A DNA stretch of 64,000 nt from Heterobilharzia americana. Taxonomy: Eukaryota > Platyhelminthes > Trematoda > Strigeidida > Schistosomatidae. The stretch spans positions 12,268,515 to 12,332,514 of the forward strand of contig OX104131.1 of NCBI GenBank assembly GCA_944470555.2, given 5' to 3'. Under the pieces are notes generated by a model. That model did not search any database. It had not been told where the DNA came from and saw only the letters and a list, made by a program, of their open reading frames with translations. This document shows, piece by piece, positions 13,502 to 26,200 of the stretch. The first letter of the stretch is position 1. Every line of letters begins with the position of its first letter. Position numbers and translations under genes: made by a program.

Positions 13502-14610
13502 TGACTGACTTTAAAGGTTCGCGAAAATTAATCAAAGTTCAAGAGACACAGGAGCTTCAAAATGCTGAGTCACTTCGGTGGAAGCTTAAACTGTTGCAAC
13601 ACCAAACATTTTAGGCGACCTTAAAGGTCATTCAGAACTGTTGGCGCGTGAGTTGAGCGGTGGGTTATTGATGCAGTTGGGCGACTTTAACAGCAGTCCT
13701 GGCAACGATCTAGATAATCAGTTAGGTCCCTTAATTCCGACTGAAAAGGCAGGTTTTCATAAAATAGAAAGGCTTGCTTGGTTATTTCGCTTGTTGCTAG
13801 GACAGACTTTAAGGTCGCCCATGTATTTTGTCTTTACACTTTATATATTATAAGGAAAATGAACTCTGTCCTTAGCTTTTACTCGAAAATTGCGGCGATG
13901 AAATGTTTATATCTTGTCTACCGTTTTGAAGGGAATTTGTTCCAGTGAGTCTGAAAATAGCATTGTCAGCAGTTATTTCCCTGCCAGCATTTACGTAAGG
14001 CGCACCTTAAAACTTCCGAGGTTGTAGCCCGAAGCAACTTCGGTTGCGTTTATTATATTTCGAGTATCCCCTAAACTTTTCAATTACTTCCGTTGGCCGT
14101 TTCCATTCCATTGGTTTTTAAACACAAACACATGTGGCAATGAAATGTGAACGATATACATAAAAATATTATGAAATATGGCTTCTCAAAACTGTGAATA
14201 CGGGTTATTACATAGCCTAGGGTGCCCTTTTTACACTTTGTGAACTTTGGGCTCATCGGATGCAATTTGGGTGCATTTTGGAAATTGAAAGTTTCGGGGG
14301 AAATGTTTAGAAACTTCGGGGAATATCGTGCGTCTCCCTATCTGCTCCCGAAGTAAAATTTTCGGGTTTTCACCAAAAAGTTACTATGTGTGCCCAAAAC
14401 AAATGCTGGCTTGGTTGTCATGCATCAATGCATTGAAAGTCGCAACGATCGTTACGATTTATGATGTTACTCTTAACGCATTATTTCTTTTTTTAACATC
14501 AATTTCATTCACTCTTCGTATCGTTCTGGTAGCGCAGTCTTTTTTTTACTTAACTACTATTCCATATAGTTTATGTTTGACTATATTCGGACGAGTCACC
14601 CCAAACTAGC
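13502..14610. other. No recognisable gene
   Basis: Non-coding by inspection. Only short frames are present and none has a recognisable motif. Confidence 0.45.
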
Positions 14611-15470
14611 AAAAATTGGGAAATAAAGGGAATGAATAGGGAAATAATGAGGCAATCCATTGTAATGGACACTTCGAATAAAACGCTTAAGGAAGCATCA
14701 ACTAATCAAGTAGGTGTAACATATTTAGTATTTGTGTTGCTCTTTGGTCTCATATTTGTCAGTATGTTACAAGTACGAATAATTAGTAGTTGGTCTCTGC
14801 ATCTGTCAATTCCTAAAAGCTTATCCAGTAGGTGTAATATATTTAGTATTTTGGAAGCTTCAATATATATTACAAACACTTCAGGTCATCAAATAATCAC
14901 ACTAACTCCAGCAATTCAATCTTTTTCACATATTAAAAATATATTAAATTACTGGAGTTAATTTGATGATTTGAAGTGTTTGTAATATGTATTGAAGCTT
15001 CCAAAATATTAAATATATTACACTTACTTGATGAGCTTTTGGGAATTGTCCTTGTGCGAAATGACAGACGCAGAGGCCTATCACTGACTATTCGTCCTTG
15101 TAATATACCCATGAATACAAGACCAAGTAACAACACAATAGCTTAGTCGAATGGAATAGTATATTTGCAAGATCGCGCCAAGATACCGATGCGTTCCAAC
15201 TAGCTGGCCAGAGGATGGATTACGAGCAGTGCAACGTAACATGACAGGGTGCCAAATGGCGCGGATGCTTGATCGTGTGCCTTCAGCTCAGAGAGTTCAG
15301 TGAAACTATAATCAGCATCAATGTCGACTCTCGTCGAACCCTAGGCTATTGATTCTGCAGAAGTATGTGACGCTACAAGTTGATGCTTCCTTAAACGTTT
15401 TAGTCGAACTATCCATTATAATGGATTGCCCCTTTATTTCCTAATTCATTCCCTTTATTTCTCCATTTTT
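14611..15470. repeat. Foldback (long inverted-repeat) element, probably a non-autonomous DNA transposon
   Basis: The ends at 14611-14707 and 15375-15470 are inverted copies of each other for about 95 bases with scattered mismatches (shared blocks include GAAATAAAGGGAATGAAT and AAGGAAGCATCAACT). A second, inner pair of arms, about 14728-14925 and 14948-15137, is also inverted (shared block TTTGGAAGCTTCAATA) around a short A/T centre near 14935. A unique insert of about 230 bases (15138-15370) separates the inner and outer right arms. No open frame of useful length is present, so it would depend on an outside transposase. No clear target-site duplication was found next to it. An autonomous parent is not in the window. 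Confidence 0.7.
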
Positions 15471-17051
15471 GAATGAAGCACTAGGAAGTACACCTTTTTA
15501 AGAATATGTAGCGCACCAACAGTAATATTTTATTTTCCCAGTATCAAAACTTATAATGAACTATGACCTTCGTTTTGAGCGCCTTTGCCTTAACCTTCAA
15601 TTTCAGTTGAACTAGCCTCTTGTCGTAGGTAGCAAACCGGAAAACAGTATGCAATAGTCATTTCAAATCTACCTTTTGAACCCTAACACATCCCTTATTT
15701 TTATAAGAATGGTGAATAAATAGTGAGCAGTATCCCCACTTAGATCGCAAGCATTTTGGGCTCACTTTGAAAAAGTGTGAACTCCGCTCAGTTTGACGAT
15801 TTCTTGGCAGTTAAGTTATATCACTAACCATCAAACAATATGTGCGGCCCATTGTCTGCTGCGTTAATGTTTATATAGTTGCTGAGTTCCTTTCAATTCT
15901 GTTTCTTCTTTTGTACCTCAAGGCTTTCCTAACTCTGTAGGTCTTGCTGCACAAAGTATAGCAACTGGAAGTGATTAACAGTGTGCTAGGTTAATGTTGT
16001 TCTTTTTATCGGTCTGGGTGATTCGGAAATGCGATTCTCAGTTGCTAAATTTCAGACTTAAATCTGCTCTGTTCATTTCGGTTCTTGACGATTGTGTAGT
16101 ATTAGTTACTGTCAAAGTTCCTAAACAAAGTTTTAGTAAAGTTGAAAAATTGAGTTAAAGATTTTACAACTGAGTAAAAGCCAACTTCAAGAAATTACTT
16201 TGTAAATTGAAATCCTCACATCATGAAATTTAATTTGTTTAACTGATCAAATAGAGTCAAGAATATCAACACAATACTGTTTAACACACCTGTATTTAAA
16301 AACTGTTCATACTAATAAGCAGCATTTGATGATCAAGTGTTTGATGGTTATTATTTTTAGTTTGCAGCCAAGTTCAACAACTACATTCACTAAATGACGT
16401 AGTCAGTAGACTCAATTTCTGATTACCGTCAGTTCTTGTGATCGACTAAAAATAATTAGTACCAGTGTTTTTTCGTAGTCGCTAGTTTAATTTTACGATA
16501 GCACACCTAAGTTTTATCCTGTCTCGAAATCCCACGTTGAATCTGTTTTGAATAAATACGGGCAATAACGATTTTCACGTTGTTTGAAGTAGGCTAGGAA
16601 ATGGTTTTAAACTGTTTATGCTTAACAGCAGTGTATTTCAGGACAGAAAGATAAATAAACTTCAAGTCTGATATTGGTCTGTAATGGTCCGAATTGCTAT
16701 ACATCACAGCATATCGAGATGTCACTAAGAGGGAAGTCAGCGAAGTTTTAATAATACCACCAGTAGTTGTGAGTAACCCCACGGAAAAGACCAAAAAGAT
16801 AAAGAATAAACAATATCATTATCTAAGTAAAGATATGGCGAGCATATATATGGATGTCTACGATCGATTTTGAGGTATATCGTACGTTACACGACTTTAA
16901 TGTGTGTTGCATGTTTTTTTGTACAGTTCATTTTTAATGGCATCAAATGTTAGTGTTAGTTGTTATTACTCTTTAATAGCATGAACCATTAACCTATATC
17001 TTTTTTGTCTTTCGTTATGGATTACTATTCTGTTTTAGCATTTTTCTAACC
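15471..17051. other. Upstream flank of the mannosidase gene; no gene seen
   Basis: AT-rich non-coding DNA between the foldback element and the first coding exon. A weak SINE-like match lies near 15830-15960. The promoter and 5' untranslated region of the alpha-mannosidase gene should lie here or further upstream, but I see no element I can defend. Confidence 0.4.
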
Positions 17052-17251
17052 ATGAAGCTAAGGCTTGTACGACGATTATGTTTCATTATGATATGCACCA
17101 TCGTGATGCTTTATATTATGATGCAGTATTATGCTGAACCGAAAGAGAAAAATCTGTTGACTCTACAGCATTTGGTTAAAGACTTCCGTGAAATGCCAAA
17201 AGACTCAATATCAATGGATTGGCTTACAAATGTTCCAATTCCAAATAAACG
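17052..17251 (+). CDS. MAN2A1: Alpha-mannosidase II exon 1: cytoplasmic tail, signal anchor, start of stem
   Basis: The ATG at 17052 opens [20 protein letters not shown], a basic tail followed by a run of about 20 hydrophobic residues and then a polar stem, which is the layout expected of a type II Golgi enzyme. The exon ends at AAACG before GTTAGT (donor at 17252), leaving two bases of a codon. Exon 2 supplies the single base needed to complete it (CG+A, Arg67). Sequence conservation is too low in this part of the family to prove identity. The assignment rests on topology, phase and position. A further small exon between this one and exon 2 cannot be excluded. Confidence 0.65.
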
Positions 17252-20200
17252 GTTAGTTGTTTCTGTTACTTACTTCAAAACAACTTATCTTGAATAACCT
17301 ATGGTGACTTTTATCTCTTGGTTGTTTAAAAGACTTAGTCTTGGGTCTATTGATTGACACAGTTCTATATAATCCTATCGTCAAAATATTCTTGATATCT
17401 GTTGTGTTATACTATTTGTTACTATAGATGAAGTCATTTTCCCTCTTGTATACTTTACTACTTGTAGTCACCGTAATTCTCACCCTCATATGTGTGTTGA
17501 CATTTTGGGATGAACTTCGACTTTCATGCCGTTTACTGTCCACCGTGTTATACTTATTACTGTAGAAAAGGTAAAGCTAAACAGTATTATTCAGGAAATA
17601 TTCTCGAATCGTGCAGGCACACTATTATTCTGACTTCTAACTAACGTATATACCTCTTACAATGTCGTCTTCTTGAACACTATACTTTTAAAGTCTTTTG
17701 GAGATTATTTAACTAAGCGTTGCGTAATATATTCTTCAAGTTGGCGTATTTATTAGTGAAACGCTGTTTTATTGGTACTTTTCAGTACTTTTTCATGTTC
17801 AGTATTCCTGGAAATTCTATACGTAAATTTTAGGTGGGCATTAACACTATCTGTGCCTAGATATCATTCATTGGATTGTATTTCAACCTGGTGCTGTTAC
17901 TAGTGTATAGGGTCAGAAAGTGATAGTTACTTCGTAAAAAACCAGGTGACTGAGATATTTGTTATTCACGTCGAGTCATCCTCTATCCTGTTGCACAATA
18001 CTAAATGGAGTGGATTTAGACTAAAATACATTTAAAGGTGGCCAGATCAAGTTGTGGTATCTACACATAAATTTTGTGACTGCTTGTTTGAACGATGTAG
18101 GAAAATGTGAACTTTCGGGTTGGGCTCCACGTGGAAACTGGAATAGCTGGTTGCAGAGTTTAGACAATATGTCTCGGAATAGATTTCAATGATGCAAATT
18201 CATGCACACATTAACTTCACCTCAATCGTCATACCGAATTTTCGTTGGTTTTTCCCTTCTTCCTCTCTTCTTATGATTTCCTACTACTTGGTTATATTTT
18301 CATTCTCTATTTCTCTATCCTTCTTTTCGTTGCCTTCTACCTTGATGTATGAATATGAGATGCGACATCTTGGACCGTTGCGCAGTCGTATATTGATATA
18401 TACTGATTTATAGCTAAGTAATTTTTAATAGTTTGAAATATGGAACACACCGTGACTTCATTTGTACGTGAAATAAATCAGTACATGACATTGTATAAAC
18501 TTAGTAACGATCTGGGTACTCTCATAAGCTAGATACATTGATCATGTTGACATAGAAGATTGCTTTCATCTAGTTGCACATCATACTGTGGTTACATTTC
18601 AGTCAGTAGATTTTATATCCCAACACTTAGCTATCAAGTAAACAAAATATCATCTGAGAAGTTGGTGACTTTTGTAAATTGGTATGATTTTCAGGTGTCA
18701 GATTTGCATTTCATCTTATTTCGATAGCCAACATAGGCACATTTTCCAAATTTCGTACCTTTTCAATCCCATTTAATGATTTTTTTCAGCATACAAGTCC
18801 AAATAAAATCTCACTGTTGTTCATTGGCTTGCAATCCTGCAAATACATCATCAATTGGAAGCCTATAATAAACTCTTGATCATGTTGAGTGGTCATAATT
18901 TTCGCTCATTACAGTGTACCTTGCGAGTACCACTAATGTAGTTAGTTTTGTTAAAAATGCACTACATCCTATCAAATAACCCTTATCAATGTGAAGTTGT
19001 TCGAAAGTTCTTAAAAATATTAACATTTCATGGGAAAGTATAGAATTTTGACAAGGAATTCATCATGTAGTGTTGTCGATAAAGAATCCTGCTGTATATT
19101 CGAAAGAATGACACTTTATATTACACTAACTTTCAATTTCTTTCATCATCATTCAAACGACAGCCACTTTTCACAATATACAGCTATTATATGACTAATA
19201 CTCCAATTATATTCTAGATCAAGTAACTGATTCTATTTGTCAACTCTTTACTGAATGAACCAATCAGAGCAATTTCGTATATCATATTGAGTGTCACTCA
19301 GTGAAAATAACATTCATCTGCATTTCGTATGCTAAGCAATAAGCTACACATTTTGTTAGAGTTGATGATACTCCCTGTCTATCTGAACTAAATCAGATAA
19401 AGTGGAGTTCGAGTTCGTGACTCAAAGACTGAAAGCCGACCATTTTCACCAGTAAACTACAGCGAACGAACCACTTGACAACTATGTAGTTTCATATACC
19501 AGGCTATAAATTATACTTACTGTGTAAAATAACGATACTACATCGTTATATGCTTAAACTAGACGGTAGGTGGTTAAAAGTGGAATACTTAAACCAATGA
19601 TCTATAAGCAGATTATGTTGAGATGAACAATGGTCATCAATAACTGCATATCAGTGTAAAGAAGCAAAATTTAACTACAATAAACACTTGTAGGATACTC
19701 ATTCATTCTTTATTTTTCTACTTAACATCGTACTCACCTTAACCTTTTTATTCCCGTTCCTTGCAGTATCTTTCATTGTTCTGCAAACTATTTGTTGCTT
19801 TATTATATGATAGTTAATATCAATTTGTACGTAATTGTTGTTGTTCTGATTATTTTTACTTGTTGAATGATGCACAAGGTCTTTCTGGTAATTCAGAAAT
19901 ATACAAACTAATATAGATCATTTGGAAGCTGAATTTAAACAGTCAGTTAGAAACCAGTCAATTTAAATGTTTTAATATCTATGTTTTGTGGGACAATGAT
20001 TTTACAGAGGATCACCTTGCTACTGGTTCATATCAGGTATCAGTTTTTTTACAGCATCTACAAGGGCATTACTAAACTACTAGGATCCAAGTCTTAAAGT
20101 GTTTCAGTGATTCATAAGACATGGACCTATGGTTTCTTGCATAACATTATCGAGTAACCTATGTTACCTTTTTGTTTCCATTTTCATACAGAAGATGAAT

Positions 20201-23200
20201 ATTCACTAGAAAAGAAGCAAATAGAAGCAAGACTGAGATATCAAACTAGTGTATGTTATCATCAACTTATGGTCTTAGTCATATAGGGATGTGTAGGATG
20301 TTTGTCTAAGATCATTTAACTGTTGGGAATCAATGAACCCCGCTTCACCTATTGAGGTTTGAGTAACCAGGTAGTATCGTTAGCCCTCACATAATAGATG
20401 CAGCTCATTGCCTACTGCACGAATTTGAACAAGGTTGCTGAGTGCTGTTCGATTTTAACTTCGAGTCTCCCTTAATATGCCTCAGAATCGGTCATGGTGA
20501 CATTAACGTTTACTCTTTATTGTCTTCAAAATTTTGCTAACTTTCGTCGATTTATTATGTCTCAGGTTGGTATTCATTATGGACTGATATCAGTCGGGGA
20601 AACATCTTAAACTTGGGAGCACTAGACAGCTGTCTTGTCCTAGTATGGGACTCATCAGTGCACACTCGCGACCCCGTCAGGGATCGAACCCAGGACCTTC
20701 AGGTCCAATGGCCACTGAATTTTGACCCAACGGCTCAGTAGTGACGTGCTGGTCGCGAAACCTGAAGGTCCTGCGTTCGACCCCTGGTAGCGTCATGGAT
20801 GCGCACTGCTGAAGAGTCCTATACTAGAACGAAACAGCTGTCCCGCTAGGAGTCCAACGTTCCTACAAACCTTAAAAGTGATTTATCATATCTTCTCTTA
20901 TATTATGCTTCGTTATTTCAACGTTTTATCTTCGTTCATATCTTTTTTCTGTGTGGTTGCGAAGTATGCTAGGCGCTACTTAATTTTTCTGTTTGCCTGC
21001 TGTGGTAATTGTTCATATTATAACAGAAGAGTAGTAAAATACTGTTTGAATACGAAAACCAACTGTCGATCTTTTCTGCTCACAGAATGAAACCAGTCTC
21101 CAAAGCGATCAAATATCAAGATTTGATACAGCCGTCTGTTGAGTTACTGTTCTGTGAAGGCAAATATTTATCTCCACTATGGAATTTTTCTGCTATTTCA
21201 CATAACCACATTTTTGGAGTGATGGTTACAGCAGTTTATTGTCCACCTTGTTATTTTCAGCCATTAATATCAGTTTCTATGACCTACTTAGTTCTTTTAC
21301 TTCGTTATCGATTTTTGAAGGAAGAACAAGTACTTCAGCGAAGAGTCTCTCTACGACGATTTCATTTTCAAAGCTGTACAATCGCAAATTTATACATTTT
21401 TTCTAGTTAAAACGGTTTGTCAGGCATGGCAACACAAATAGCGTCAATAAATGAGTTGTCATTAAAGTTTAAAAAAACATCCAAAAAAACCCCCAAAACT
21501 AATGAGCAGTGAATATTAATCAAAACAAGTTTCGAGAAGTTTTGTAACATGACAATGACATAATTGGAAACTGAATTGTGATCAGGCAGGGCATAGCAAC
21601 AGGAATGAGCAGCAAATTACTTAGGAAGTGAATAGTGTCAAAACAGAAAAATGAAAAGAAAAAAAGGAGGGGGAGTAGAACAGACTGAAAACTAAGACCA
21701 TGAGAGGAGAAGGAGTTGAACAATCTTCTCTTGTGTACACAGTTCAGGTTTCTCCATTTGGCTCGCAAGAGCTTTGGTGATGCAGAGAATACGAAGACAT
21801 GCAACCTCTGGGAGGTTTCTTTTCACCTTATAGATGACTTTGAAGGAGGAGGTTTTTGAGATAGGGTGCTTTGTGTTCACGATGTGCTCAGTTATAGCGC
21901 TCCTAATCGCTCCATTGTTATCCCTTTGTAAGCACGCAGGATAGTGTTCTTGAACCCTTTTGAAGTTGAGATTCATATAGAGTATCTTTTTCGGCACGAT
22001 GGTAAGGTTCTCTTTGCGAGGTTTAGGTTTGATGTGTTTGTCTGTGAAGCATGATGGAAATCCGTTTTCAATCAGGATATTCTTTCGAACAGAAATTTCC
22101 TCTTCTAACACATCTGGACTGCATATTCGTCTAATGCAAGTGGCAAGAGATATGATCAGATTTCGCTTACGACTCATGAGGACGCAGCTACTTAAGTTCG
22201 TCAGTTGACCATTCCACACTGGTTTTCTGTGAACTGACATACTTAACGTTCCATCAGTTTTTCTTGTCATCTCTACATCAAGAAAGTGAATTTGCGATCG
22301 ACTTTCGACTTCAAAGGTGAATTTAATTGCTGAGTGGCAGTTATTAAATATTTGTAAAACATGATTCCAAACATATTGATGATCACAGATGATAAAAGTA
22401 TCATCCATGTACCTTTTGTACAGATAAATCGTTAGTTTCAAGGGTCCGTTCTTCACCTTCTTTTCCAACTCATTTGTTATCATCATTAATTATTTTAGTG
22501 AGATACATTTTATGGAGAATATTGAATCCTCAAGAGGTTTCAAACTCCTCAGATTTTCTGATGAGTTGTGCAGTACCGAATTAACCTTCATCTTAATTTG
22601 AAATGAGTGTATATTGGGCTGACGAGTCCCGTGTGGGACGAAAGGTTCATCCCAATTCTCACTGCTACTGCCTACGACAATCTATGACTAAAAGTATTTT
22701 GCAGTCATCCGTTTATGTACTTCATTCTTCTGAAGAGAGTAATCTTTTGCGTTTCACGTTTTCATCATTATTCGATTAGTTAGAATGAAGGGAACACTGA
22801 GATAGTACGAACTGCATTACTCTAATAGTGGTGGGTTAAAACCAATAGATTATTAAATCACAGACCTGCGCTAACAAGGAAACACGGCAATTTTCGAAAA
22901 AAATTTACTCACAAAATGAAAAGCTGGTATAAAATATGAATTATTCTTGAGTCTGAGCAGATACGACACAATGACGTCTTTTCAAACTATCAACTAATAA
23001 AAAGCAGCAATCTGAACGAAAAATATTCTTTCCAATAAATTCTCTTCACGTCCTACTATTATAAAATGCATATGTACAGTGTGAAATCAAGCCAAGCTAG
23101 GGGGGAAATAGATTTTCGAGTGACTTTAAAGGCCACCCTAGCAACTGATGAATCAACCAATCATGTTTTTCTGTCCCATGAAAAATGGTCTTCCTAAACA

Positions 23201-26200
23201 AAATACCACAACCTGACTGGTTATTTTGTCAGTTGTTAGGGTATCCCTTAAATTCTTCCTAAATTTTCAGAATGGAGTAAGATTTAGGGACTGGACTGTG
23301 AGTAAATTTGTGAATATTGATATGACATATAGAGATGAATAATGTGATAGTGAACAAAAAAGTAACGAATAACGAAGTCAGGAATAGCTTTTAGTTTGCT
23401 GAAGGCTAATGGAGCAGTAATGCTTGAACATATTCCTTGTGAATACAGAGTTCAGGTTTGATCAGTGTTATTGTGACAGCCTCTGCTATGTTGAGCAGGG
23501 ATTGACAAGCTAAATGTGGTATCATTATTGGAATACGCTGAATGACATTGAAAGCTTTATTAACACCTACGTGATGCCGTATGTCGACTAGGTGAAGTAG
23601 TACTGAACATTTCACCATTTTCACTTTGCCCTTTTCGAACTAAGCTGGTAAATTCTCTCGTATCTGGAGACATACCTGCCTAATCGAACGCCCTACGTAA
23701 CTAGTTCCACAGGAATAGTTAAGTTGAAATATGCAAGGTGGAGAGCTAAGATTAGGTAGGGTACCCTTTAGTCTCGGATTAAACATTGACCGACTGCTGA
23801 ATGATATACAAAGCCGACCTCTATGAAATGTTCTACTGACTGGTCTAGCTAGGCGTTTTGATAGAATGTCATTTGCAACATCTGTAATAAGCGTAGCGAA
23901 GAGGTGTCTGGTTACATGAGCGAAGAATAGGGATAAATGTTTATTGATGCTGCCTAACTATTCGGAAGCTAATGTAGGTTTGTATGAAGCCTGAAATCTA
24001 TGACTCTTTTCTTGCTACTGATCTTTACACGTTATATAAAAAGTATTGTGTTCTTTACCCAATATACTCCTTGCTTGTAATTCATTTTTGTTATGAAGTG
24101 TAATTGTTTTATTATTTGAATGAACAGACCTATGAATAATAAACGTAACCCATCAACAAAACGAGCGTCAACAGTGAAATCCGCAGTGACTAGTGATAGA
24201 AATAAACAAACAAAAGTGGAAACTTTTAAAGCTCCTGCTTGTCAAATAACTAACAATCATAGTTTATATGCTAGAAATGTAACTTATCAAGTGAGATGAA
24301 CTTTTGTAAATTAATTCCACTAAAAAAGTGTCTTTTTTTCTCTCTTTATCATCATTTTTTGGAATTTAATTACTTATTGTTGACTAATATGCAATGAAGT
24401 ACCAGTCAGTATAAATAAATGATAACTGATTAGTTGTGCATCAGACTCTTATGAAGCTTACAGATTAACTGTACTCTTAAATTCCTCAGATATTTGACCT
24501 AACATAGTCTATCTGGTTTAACAAATCAATTCTAAGAAACTGTAATTTAACAACCATTAATAATTTTGGTGTATTATTTATGCTTGAAGATGCTACATGA
24601 CTGAAGTAAAGTTTGAACATGTAATTTACTCATAGTGAGCTGAATGCATAATTCAGTAAAACAAAAATCGATTTCTTAAGTGATTCAAATGCGAAGAATT
24701 ATTTACGTTGAATGTAACAAATAAATTATGTACTGATAGAAGCGACCTAAATCGAAATCACTATCCTAAGTCATCAGCCGCTAAGTTAGAAGTTTTGAAT
24801 TTCAACCTTGTTTCACATTACTGTGTGGGTAGGAAATACCTTATTGGACAGTTTTGTCGTACAGCTGACCAATCAGAATAAGTATCCAAATTCCGACCTA
24901 GTGACTTTATTTTCTGAGAAGAAACTGTACACAAATGATATGTTTCTTGTCAAATAAAGTTGTCTTCCTTAGTCACAGACCGGTCTTCATCTTCCGATTT
25001 TCGTGGTTTGGTGAAGTATCAGGTTCTGACGGAGAAGAGTCGCTATTCGTATCTAATCAGAGTGTCTCATTGAGTTTGTATTGTTCGTGTATTATTTTGT
25101 CATTCACCTCCACTCGGTCACTTCATGTACAAACCATTTGGTTAATATGGTGATATTTTGCTAACAGTGCATGCAACTAGCAAGAATCCTTTCGGGAACT
25201 ACCGACGTACAACCAAAGATAGTGTTATCCGTAAACACAAACTAATGAAACAAAGTATTATATCAGAAAATAAAATTAACTAGACATCCGAAAGATTTAT
25301 CAGTGTGAGGTTTCTGGTCGTCACTTCAGAGTAATAAAAATGCGAAACAGTTCCCTGAATAATTTGTATAAACTTATCGGCGATATGTTGTTGCTTGTAT
25401 TAGCCCATTGTTTATTCGACCCCACTGATCGGCCTCTATTGGGATATGGGCTCCTTCGCGGATGCCTCGATATTACCTTTCTTTCAATTCTGTATTAATG
25501 ATGGGTAGTGGCTAATACAAGTGACAATATAAAAATTATCCTCGTCTCACAAGAAGTGGTTATCGTGACTTGGTTGTCTAGTGGACAACTCTGTGAAATT
25601 TGGAGCGATCGGTCCCATGTTCGAGTCTTTTTAGGAACCACATTGCTCACTCGGGAGTAGGTACATCCAGCTGACAAGTCCCAAATAGGACGAAATACAC
25701 GTTTTAGCTAGCTAGTTAGTATCTATCATTAATAAAACATTATCGGTGACATACCTAAAAGATGCCTTTTAGTGAGTTCTAACTAAAAACTACAAAATCA
25801 ACTGAAACTTGATCCACTTCGGATGTTCATTCATTAGGCGATCAGCTATGCTTACCATTTTATGACTTATGATAATATCAATTTGCCGCACTGCCGCACT
25901 GAATACTGATGGGAATGAGCATCATATTCACACAGCGCGAACTACTTTAGCAAGTTATCCGTTATCGAACTACTTGAACTGACTCAAGTACAACTACTTA
26001 CAACATTTTCCTAGAATGAGTAGAACAATTGTCTATCATCTGATTCATGCGAACCTTTGGTTAAATTGTTTAGGTGGTACCCAAACACTCATACAATTTA
26101 GCTGTTCATTACTTCACCTTAAATCATTTTTAGTAATCAGGCAGGAATTGATACAGAGTAGGGAAATACATAGGAACTATGTATGATCTATTTCATAAGT

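Larger units (their letters stand above)
17252..24127 (+). other. Mannosidase intron 1 (6.9 kb), repeat-rich
   Basis: Inferred intron between exons 1 and 2. Recognisable contents are an RTE tail (about 18100-18420), a SINE2 fragment (20335-20460), an inverted SINE1 pair (20575-20870) and two Penelope-like fragments (21692-22486 and 23406-23960). The stretches 17300-18100 and 18420-20330 show nothing I recognise. Confidence 0.6.

Noticed and set aside
14328..14961. Hydrophobic open frames suggesting small membrane proteins
   Set aside because: They are AT-driven frames; the second lies within the inverted-repeat arms of the foldback element and its counterpart arm (14933-15136 -) shows a similar frame by symmetry.
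20192..20250. Possible extra mannosidase exon (acceptor CATACAG, donor GTATGT, open frame [19 protein letters not shown])
   Set aside because: Its frame needs one leftover base from the previous exon and leaves none, whereas exon 1 leaves two and exon 2 needs two. Exons 1 and 2 join directly in frame without it.
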